Origin: Pampus argenteus
Taxonomy: Eukaryota; Chordata; Actinopteri; Scombriformes; Stromateidae
Direction: 5' to 3'
DNA length: 64,000 bases
Assembly (NCBI GenBank): GCA_036937835.1
Contig: CM072862.1
Location: forward strand, 24,261,501 to 24,325,500
Below the pieces are notes generated by a model that was given only the letters and a program-made list of their open reading frames with translations, made no database searches and was not told the origin of the DNA. Made by a program: the position numbers and the translations under genes. Below, in pieces: positions 61,154 to 64,000 of this stretch. Numbering within the stretch: position 1 is the stretch's first letter; every line of letters starts with the position of its first letter.

Positions 61154-61943
61154 GTATAATTCACAGCAGATGGTTTCAAATGTACACACACTCATATATA
61201 CATATATTCCCTCTGGATGCGTCCCAGTTGTAGTGTAGCATCAGAGCAGGGATTAAAGTTTGGCAGCACAGCAGTGCCCACAGGCGAGCATCTGTGTGAG
61301 GAACAAGGATTTCATAAAAAGGGGCAGCAGCTAAGTGTGTTTTCCTCCCTGGCTTTCATATGCTGTGGTGGCAGGAGAGAGTTTCGGATGAAGCCTCAGA
61401 GAAATTTAAAGCTAGACAACTCATTCGGCTTATTAGAGAGTTCATTTGCATGGGATAATTGAAAAATATAAAAAAAAAATAAAGCTTTTCCCTGTGAGGC
61501 CGGTCAGAACAGATGAGTGATGTTGAAGAGGACATGAGTGCTGAGTTACAGAGACTTTTTTATTATTATTTTTTTTAATATCAGACATCTGCTGCATCTT
61601 AAATCCTGACAACAATCTGTTTACCTCTTGATTTTTAGTGGACGCCAGCTCATTCTGCTCAAACAGCTTCAGACCCTGAGGCTTAAACAAGTAAACTAAC
61701 TATTTCTGTCCATTTTCCTCCTCAGTAAGATCTACTGGACAGACTGGGGGAACACACCACGCATCGAGTACGCCAATATGGACGGCTCCAACCGACGGGT
61801 CATCGCGGACACGCACTTGTTCTGGCCTAATGGCCTCACCATCGACTACGCCGGCCACCGCATGTACTGGGTGGACGCCAAGCACCATGTCATCGAAAAG
61901 GCCGACCTGGACGGACGCAACCGCAAAGCCGTCATCAGCCAAG
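34359..61943 (+). CDS. lrp4: lrp4, partial: 13 spliced exons, N-terminal ectodomain
   Basis: Thirteen exons join in frame into about 621 codons with no stop and with GT/AG borders throughout. Module order is eight LDLa repeats, two EGF-like repeats, then the start of a YWTD beta-propeller, which matches LRP4 and is not the order in LDLR, VLDLR, LRP5/6 or LRP1. Peptides such as [37 protein letters not shown] and [19 protein letters not shown] are close to mammalian LRP4 as I recall it. LRP4 is a type I membrane protein of muscle and other tissues. Its ectodomain binds neural agrin and associates with MuSK to cluster acetylcholine receptors; it also binds sclerostin/Dkk-type Wnt antagonists. 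The first propeller, only partly present here, is the known agrin-binding platform. The leader exon, the remaining propellers, the transmembrane segment and the cytoplasmic tail are not in the window. Gene identity is very secure; exon numbering assumes a single upstream leader exon. Confidence 0.96.
35870..36035. repeat. Degraded dispersed repeat
   Basis: GCCAACATTTCTCTTGTTCCAGACGCTCAAATG is shared in form with an anonymous perciform repeat ('ccaaacatt...tggttccagc...ctcaaatgtg'); the upstream GATTAATCATCAGC fits the same element. From memory. Confidence 0.45.
36277..36305. repeat. (TG)n microsatellite
   Basis: About 14 units. Confidence 0.9.
36494..36539. repeat. (TG)n microsatellite with TC interruptions
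   Basis: Two TG blocks joined by CTGTGTC. Confidence 0.9.
38537..38569. repeat. (TCC)n trinucleotide repeat
   Basis: About 11 units. The minus strand reads as an artefactual poly-Glu frame. Confidence 0.9.
39020..39062. repeat. (TG)n microsatellite
   Basis: About 20 units; a CA tract of about 17 units follows at 39,202-39,235, so the transcript could pair the two. Confidence 0.95.
41814..41821. promoter_or_regulatory. Palindromic CRE octamer TGACGTCA
   Basis: A second perfect CREB/ATF consensus in the same intron, about 6 kb upstream of the first. Function is inference. Confidence 0.25.
43290..43550. promoter_or_regulatory. CpG-rich block inside lrp4 intron 2
   Basis: Roughly 20 CpGs in 260 bp, about the number expected from composition and clearly above the local background. 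It flanks a (GGA)n tract. It may be an intronic promoter or enhancer for a shorter transcript, but no start codon and splice donor pair leading into LDLa 2 is obvious. Confidence 0.25.
43340..43373. repeat. (GGA)n trinucleotide repeat
   Basis: About 10 units within the CpG-rich block; purine-only on the + strand. Confidence 0.9.
44774..44802. repeat. (TG)n microsatellite
   Basis: About 14 units. A (CCAT)n stretch lies nearby at 44,186-44,204. Confidence 0.9.
45490..45531. repeat. (TG)n microsatellite
   Basis: About 21 uninterrupted units; another TG tract is at 45,709-45,734. Confidence 0.95.
46193..46242. repeat. (TG)n microsatellite
   Basis: About 25 uninterrupted units. Confidence 0.95.
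46399..46458. repeat. (TG)n/(GAGT)n compound microsatellite
   Basis: TG blocks flank a GTGA block. Confidence 0.9.
46550..46595. repeat. (TG)n microsatellite
   Basis: About 23 uninterrupted units. Confidence 0.95.
47030..47190. repeat. Degraded dispersed repeat (percomorph type)
   Basis: CATTATTTTCATTAT, TTAATAGATTAATCATTTGG and TCTGTAAAATCAATGAATC resemble the left part of the element at 26.5 kb. Assigned from memory and internal similarity. Confidence 0.45.
47901..47908. promoter_or_regulatory. Palindromic CRE octamer TGACGTCA
   Basis: A perfect CREB/ATF consensus, flanked by CACGCG and TGCAT, 650 bp upstream of the LDLa 2 exon. The sequence match is exact; function is inference. Confidence 0.3.
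48557..48673 (+). CDS. lrp4: lrp4 exon 3: LDLa repeat 2
   Basis: 117 nt, phase 1-1, acceptor TTTTGCAG, donor C|GTAAGT. It encodes LPTCSPLDFHCDNGKCIRR followed by SWVCDGDNDCEDDSDEQDC, a six-cysteine LDLa module with a complete calcium site (DGDNDCEDDSDE). It follows a 14-kb intron. The split codon formed with exon 2 reads ATG (Met), where I recall Ile in mammals. Confidence 0.96.
48752..48784. repeat. (CA)n microsatellite
   Basis: About 16 units, 79 nt downstream of the exon 3 donor. Confidence 0.95.
48885..48919. repeat. (CA)n microsatellite
   Basis: About 17 units. The sequence following both this and the preceding CA tract is GACTCGA, suggesting a small local duplication. Confidence 0.95.
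48985..49069. repeat. (TG)n plus (GTGTTT)n compound repeat
   Basis: About 27 TG units followed by four TTTGTG-type units. It is opposite in sense to the two CA tracts just upstream, so the transcript could form a long CA:UG stem. Confidence 0.95.
50172..50193. repeat. Poly-T tract
   Basis: 22 uninterrupted T residues. Confidence 0.9.
50705..51012. repeat. Probable degraded dispersed repeat
   Basis: AGAGCCCAACAGATAATCAGCTGATA, then AATATCTGCCAATAAACTG and a closing CCAGTATTTGCCGGGCTGTG, resemble a fish repeat typified by 'ggctgatatcggc...atcggtcgggctctag'. From memory. Confidence 0.35.
52571..52684 (+). CDS. lrp4: lrp4 exon 4: LDLa repeat 3
   Basis: 114 nt, phase 1-1, acceptor CTCTCTCCAG, donor G|GTGGGT. 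It encodes PRECEEDEFHCQNGYCIRN, then [18 protein letters not shown]. The calcium cage is intact. It is separated from exon 5 by an intron of only 103 nt, the shortest in the window, so these two modules are almost certainly spliced by intron definition. Confidence 0.95.
52788..52904 (+). CDS. lrp4: lrp4 exon 5: LDLa repeat 4
   Basis: 117 nt, phase 1-1, acceptor CTATCCTGTCAG behind a (GTT)n run, donor C|GTAAGT. It encodes DMRKCSDKEFRCTDGSCIAE, then HWYCDGDTDCKDGSDEENC. Six cysteines and a full set of acidic calcium ligands (DGDTDCKDGSDE). Confidence 0.95.
52905..53622 (+). other. lrp4: lrp4 intron 5 (718 bp)
   Basis: Anonymous AT-rich sequence ending in a (GT)13 tract placed directly against the acceptor TTTAG. 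Nothing else recognised. Confidence 0.85.
53593..53618. repeat. (GT)13 abutting the exon 6 acceptor
   Basis: Thirteen GT units are followed directly by TTAG and then the LDLa 5 exon. Confidence 0.97.
53623..53751 (+). CDS. lrp4: lrp4 exon 6: LDLa repeat 5
   Basis: 129 nt, phase 1-1, donor T|GTAAGA. It encodes SDVMTATCSVEEFQCAYGRC, then [20 protein letters not shown] and DC. The linker before the first cysteine is longer than in neighbouring repeats. The acceptor is unusual: about 26 nt of alternating G/T run straight into TTTAG with no ordinary pyrimidine tract. The exon length is a multiple of three, so skipping would delete exactly one LDLa module. Confidence 0.95.
54781..54853. repeat. 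(CT)n / (CACACTCATA)n compound repeat
   Basis: CT units followed by CA blocks interrupted by CTCATA at regular spacing. Confidence 0.9.
55611..55674. repeat. (CT)n/(CA)n compound microsatellite
   Basis: About 22 CT units with one TT interruption, then GT and eight CA units. Confidence 0.95.
56440..56580. repeat. Degraded dispersed repeat reaching the exon 7 branch region
   Basis: CCCAAAGATATTTTAATATACAG, ACATTTTAAAAAGCTGAAATCAGAGAA and GATTAAAACTAATCATTTCAGCACTAAT match, in order, the right half of the perciform-type element at 26.5 kb as I recall it ('...aagctggaatcagagaatttt...'). Confidence 0.45.
56594..56617. repeat. (TG)n with one CG step, abutting the exon 7 acceptor
   Basis: About 11 TG-type units followed by TTAG and then the LDLa 6 exon. 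Confidence 0.95.
56621..56740 (+). CDS. lrp4: lrp4 exon 7: LDLa repeat 6
   Basis: 120 nt, phase 1-1, donor A|GTGAGT. It encodes SHQPCRSVEFMCSSGMCINA, then GWRCDGEFDCDDQSDEKNC. Its acceptor is also a TG tract followed by TTTAG. A plausible branch point, CACTAAT at 56,574-56,580, sits at the end of a sequence that looks like a degraded dispersed repeat. The junction with exon 8 creates an Asn-Cys-Thr sequon. Confidence 0.95.
56892..57017 (+). CDS. lrp4: lrp4 exon 8: LDLa repeat 7
   Basis: 126 nt, phase 1-1, acceptor TTTTCCTGCAG, donor G|GTAAGA. It encodes TSMCTADQFRCGTGRCVRLS, then WRCDGEDDCSDRSDEEGCEK and T. Six cysteines and an intact calcium cage. The intron before it is short (151 nt). Positions 57,064-57,154 read open past the donor by chance and are intronic. 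Confidence 0.95.
57018..58040 (+). other. lrp4: lrp4 intron 8 (1,023 bp)
   Basis: AT-rich, with one TG tract at 57,792-57,821. I see no other feature. Confidence 0.85.
57792..57821. repeat. (TG)n microsatellite
   Basis: About 15 units. Confidence 0.95.
58041..58166 (+). CDS. lrp4: lrp4 exon 9: LDLa repeat 8 (divergent)
   Basis: 126 nt, phase 1-1, acceptor CTTACTGCAG, donor C|GTGAGT. It encodes TPLCAPDQFQCGNGRCIGQR, then KVCNEVNDCEDGTDEHPHHD and C. This is the last LDLa module. It lacks the canonical CDGD start of the calcium loop (CNEVNDC instead), has TDE in place of SDE, and carries a His-rich stretch HPHH before the final cysteine. The CNxVNDC form also occurs in the mammalian repeat as I recall it, so it is a lineage-wide feature; the His-rich tail differs. 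Confidence 0.94.
58167..58660 (+). other. lrp4: lrp4 intron 9 (494 bp)
   Basis: Contains a short (TTTA)n/poly-T run near 58.31 kb followed by about 180 bp that could be an old dispersed element, which I cannot assign. No coding sequence. Confidence 0.85.
58661..58795 (+). CDS. lrp4: lrp4 exon 10: EGF-like repeat 1
   Basis: 135 nt, phase 1-1, acceptor CGGCGCGCAG, donor G|GTAACG. It encodes PRSSEGNCNQNNGGCSQKCQ, then MARGLVHCTCHTGYRLMDDG and RACQ. The NNGGCSQKC and CHTGYRL signatures are those of the EGF modules that precede YWTD propellers in the LDL-receptor family. The acceptor region is poor in pyrimidines and contains CpGs (CGGCGCGC), so the AG choice rests mainly on frame and homology. 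Confidence 0.94.
58796..59722 (+). other. lrp4: lrp4 intron 10 (927 bp)
   Basis: The donor is followed within 20 nt by a TG tract with a CACGCGCG core (58,812-58,848), an alternating purine-pyrimidine block. The rest is anonymous AT-rich sequence ending in C- and T-runs before the acceptor. Confidence 0.85.
58812..58848. repeat. (TG)n with CACGCGCG core
   Basis: A continuous alternating purine-pyrimidine tract, including CG steps, just after the exon 10 donor; a good Z-DNA candidate. Confidence 0.9.
59723..59848 (+). CDS. lrp4: lrp4 exon 11: EGF-like repeat 2 (calcium-binding type)
   Basis: 126 nt, phase 1-1, acceptor GTCTGTTCCAG, donor G|GTAAAA. It encodes VDECAEEGYCSQGCTNTQGG, then FQCWCVQGYELRPDKRSCKA and L. 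The D-V-D-E-C opening is a calcium-binding EGF consensus. It is followed directly by the first beta-propeller. The donor (GTAAAA) is moderately weak. Confidence 0.95.
59849..60296 (+). other. lrp4: lrp4 intron 11 (448 bp)
   Basis: Anonymous sequence with a long T/C-rich stretch (about 60.18-60.29 kb) leading into a strong acceptor. No other feature. Confidence 0.85.
60297..60527 (+). CDS. lrp4: lrp4 exon 12: start of beta-propeller 1
   Basis: 231 nt, phase 1-1, acceptor CTTCCTCAG, donor G|GTGGGT. It encodes [20 protein letters not shown], then [40 protein letters not shown] and NGSNVEEVVSTGLESP. FWSD is the first YWTD-type strand of propeller 1. NGS is an N-glycosylation sequon. The open frame runs beyond the donor to about 60,589 by chance. 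The CCA-G|GTGGGT boundary is chosen because exon 13 then restores SPGGLAIDW. Confidence 0.95.
60528..60960 (+). other. lrp4: lrp4 intron 12 (433 bp)
   Basis: Anonymous AT-rich sequence; the acceptor is TTTTAAG, with A rather than C or T before AG. No other feature. Confidence 0.85.
60961..61117 (+). CDS. lrp4: lrp4 exon 13: beta-propeller 1, second blade
   Basis: 157 nt, enters in phase 1 and leaves in phase 2, so it is not symmetric. The acceptor is CCTATTTTAAG and the donor is GG|GTAAGA, followed at once by a (CA)n tract. It encodes GLAIDWIHDKLYWTDSGTSR, then IEVANLDGTHRKVLLWQNME and KPRAIALHPIEG. YWTD is the signature strand. Skipping this exon alone would shift the frame. Confidence 0.95.
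61118..61725 (+). other. lrp4: lrp4 intron 13 (608 bp)
   Basis: The donor GTAAGA runs directly into a (CA)n tract (61,123-61,149). The rest is anonymous, with T-rich runs near 61.56 kb and a good polypyrimidine tract at the acceptor. Confidence 0.85.
61123..61149. repeat. (CA)n abutting the exon 13 donor
   Basis: About 13 CA units begin six nt after the exon-intron junction. Confidence 0.95.
61726..61943 (+). CDS. lrp4: lrp4 exon 14: beta-propeller 1, third and fourth YWTD strands
   Basis: 218 nt, phase 2 in, phase 1 out, acceptor TCCTCCTCAG, donor CAAG|GTTAAT. It encodes KIYWTDWGNTPRIEYANMDG, then SNRRVIADTHLFWPNGLTID, YAGHRMYWVDAKHHVIEKAD and LDGRNRKAVISQ. It contains YWTD and YWVD strands and the W-P-N-G-L-T-I-D blade linker. 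It is the last coding exon in the window; the expected continuation of the propeller (a GLPHPF-like peptide) is not found before the right edge. The donor GTTAAT is non-optimal but is placed by homology. Confidence 0.94.
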
Positions 61944-62051
61944 GTTAATCCCCACCTGCTACTGTAGCGCACATTCAGTTCACTGTATTTTCTGGCAAAG
62001 GTTTGGTATCGAGAACAAGATCAGAATCGGAGTTGGCTCCCGATAAAAGCG

Positions 62052-62078
62052 TTCCTTAAGAACGTCCTTCTTAAGGAA
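62052..62078. repeat. Perfect 9-bp inverted repeat
   Basis: TTCCTTAAG and CTTAAGGAA are separated by nine nt. Each arm contains the palindromic core CTTAAG. Confidence 0.85.
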
Positions 62079-62954
62079 TGTGCTGTTTTGGTTCCGCAGG
62101 GCTAAAGGACTTACTCGCCATGTGTTTAGTGTTTACACTATGGTGGACTACAGTGCTGATACACTGATATTATCACCTTGTCACCCTGAAACATGAAGCT
62201 TTGTCAGTCGTTCTCCGAGAACCTCAGAAGTTGCCGTGCGGAGAAATATAAGATGTACAGAGGTCTGGCTGGCGTTCAGATTCTCATAAATCACCACACA
62301 CATACAGAAGAATGCAGCAGATATAGGACGCGGTACACTGACATTACTTCATTATACCATATGGAGATGATCAGTGCCATATTTCCATTAAAAAGCATAC
62401 ACACACATACCACGGAAATACACACACATACACACAACACAGTCATTCAAAGGCTCCTCGGCCCAATTCGCCAAATTATAAACCACATGAGCAGATTTAT
62501 ATGAACTTTGGTGAAATACAGAGATTTTCAGCCATTAGAAACTAATTATTTATTAGCTGTGAAACAAGACAAAGTACATTGCAGATCATCAGGGGGCGTT
62601 TTTCATGGTCGAGGAAAACGATTTAACATGATTGTAAAAGTTGATGCGAACAACAAATATGAAATGCAGTACAAATATTAAAAAAAGTGTGAAGTGTGAT
62701 CACAGGTTTGAGTCGACAGCACGGCTTCCAATTTAGGGAGTTTTATTTCTGAAAAACACAAGTGTAGACGTACATCAGTGACAATCAAGAGTGTTTACGG
62801 GTGCAAAAGGAGAGGTGTGTGTGTGTGTCTGTGCCATCAGCCCTGTGAGCTGTCCTTAATGATGTGTGCTCTCAGGATAAAAGGCTATAATTGGCCCTGT
62901 CCTTTCTCCACAGCCTCTGTTTACTTAGACAACACACAGGACAAATGGGGGACG

Positions 62955-62979
62955 GGTGTGTGTGTGTGTGTGTGTGTGT

Positions 62980-63022
<43 letters not shown>

Positions 63023-63041
63023 TGTGTGTGTGTCTGTGTGC
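62955..63041. repeat. Long (TG)n microsatellite with TC interruptions
   Basis: About 85 bp of TG units interrupted three times by C. Confidence 0.95.
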
Positions 63042-63108
63042 TTGGTTACATTCTGAGCTGAGGAATGTTAACGAGTGTCTTTCTCCCCACACCTAACGTT
63101 CTGTCTCT

Positions 63109-63150
63109 GTGTGTGTGTGTGTGTGTGTCTGTCTGCGTGTATGTCTTGTC

Positions 63151-63189
<39 letters not shown>
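63109..63189. repeat. (TG)n tract, interrupted
   Basis: TG units with a non-repeat centre (CTGTCTGCG and CTTGTCTCC segments). Confidence 0.9.
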
Positions 63190-63190
<1 letters not shown>

Positions 63191-64000
63191 GTACCTCCGT
63201 GTGTGTGTGTGCTGCTTGGATATATGCCACCTCCTCTGTCACTGGAGCTGGATGATAATGCTGCTATCCAGTCTGCACACCTGTGTACCTTGAGGTGGGG
63301 GACAGGAGGATGTAGGTGTGTGTGTCTGTGTGGACATGATCATGGAGGACAATTTGCTTTATGCTGCAGTGATGCCTCATTGTCTGTTGCATTACGATAC
63401 ACAGGGCATTCAATAAGTCCTATAATGGGAAGTAATGATGACAGACAACAGTTCAGCTCACACTGAACGCGCTCAGATTGTGAAGTTATGCATAAAAGCA
63501 TGAATCTCACGTCAAACTGCATATATTTTTTGTTTGATATTTTGCGCCTGATGATGGAGCGAGAGCAAAGACCACCACTAAACTTTCCCCACATTGTGAT
63601 CCACCGAACTATAATTCAAAGCAGTGTCGTGTCCAGCTGGAGGCAGCGTCGCTTCGCCGGTGACTTACGCATTGAGAGTGTGACGGATTCGGGCCGAGGC
63701 GTGAGAAGACTGCCACATGTAGGTTAAAGGGGACATTACTGTGATGGCTGGGTGGGATGTTTGATGCCCCGTTGGCCTGCAGCTGCTCTTCCAGCTGTCC
63801 CGGAAAGAAGAAGCAGTAGGGGCGGGTGGGGGTGCAGAGACGACAAAAAAAGAAGGTGACCGTATCAAAACCAAACGCCCCTGTAGCTGTCGATGACTCA
63901 GAGGAGGGAAGAGGGTGTATTATTTGTCTCCCTCATGTTAGGATAAGATCAGAAGACACACACAGACAGCCAGTATCACCTCACACACACCTGGACCTGT

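Larger units (their letters stand above)
61944..64000 (+). other. lrp4: lrp4 intron 14, 5' part (continues past the window)
   Basis: No next exon is found: I looked for a GLPHPF/YWTDW-type coding stretch and saw none. It contains a perfect 9-bp inverted repeat at 62,052-62,078 and two very long TG tracts at 62.95-63.19 kb. Confidence 0.75.

Noticed and set aside
62905..62945. Possible next lrp4 exon after CCACAG at about 62,913
   Set aside because: The reading (ASVYLDNTQDKWG) does not match the expected propeller continuation and has no suitable donor.
1..64000. tRNA, rRNA, microRNA, endogenous retrovirus or intact transposon
   Set aside because: No cloverleaf or known mature microRNA was recognised by eye, and no reverse transcriptase, integrase, transposase or viral protein motif appears in any frame; only non-coding repeat remnants are visible.

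Overview
This is vertebrate nuclear DNA, most likely from a ray-finned (percomorph-type) fish. Coding exons are short and separated by long introns with GT/AG borders. There are dozens of (CA)n/(TG)n microsatellites. Several non-coding stretches resemble dispersed repeats I associate with perciform fish genomes; that last point is recall and was not searched.

The only gene I can support is on the + strand: the 5' part of lrp4 (low-density lipoprotein receptor-related protein 4, MEGF7). It is the single-pass receptor for neural agrin that activates MuSK at the neuromuscular junction, and it also restrains Wnt/beta-catenin signalling. Thirteen consecutive coding exons lie between 34,359 and 61,943. 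They join in frame without a stop to give about 621 codons: eight LDL-receptor class A modules, two EGF-like modules, and the first four Y/F-W-x-D strands of the first beta-propeller. The leader (signal peptide) exon is not convincingly present, and the gene continues past the right edge. I number the first visible coding exon as exon 2, on the assumption of one upstream leader exon.

Layout: 1-34,358 is non-coding as far as I can read, and is either lrp4 intron 1 or upstream intergenic DNA. It holds microsatellites, a 55-base C-rich tract, a 16-bp minisatellite, degraded dispersed repeats, and a CpG-dense block near 29.83-30.12 kb. 34,359-34,505 is exon 2 (LDLa 1). 34,506-48,556 is a 14-kb intron with a second CpG-dense block near 43.3-43.5 kb, two palindromic CRE sites, and a dense microsatellite cluster from 45.2 kb onward. 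48,557-59,848 carries nine exons with one module each (LDLa 2-8, EGF 1-2). 60,297-61,943 carries three propeller exons. The last 2 kb is intron with very long TG tracts.

The first eleven visible exons are all symmetric phase 1-1, so any of them could be skipped without breaking the frame. Two of them (LDLa 5 and LDLa 6) have a long (TG)n tract where the polypyrimidine tract should be, which recalls the TG-tract-regulated CFTR exon. I see no tRNA, rRNA, CRISPR array, intact transposon or second protein-coding gene, and no convincing evidence of a new biological system. The most interesting leads concern splicing and regulation of lrp4.
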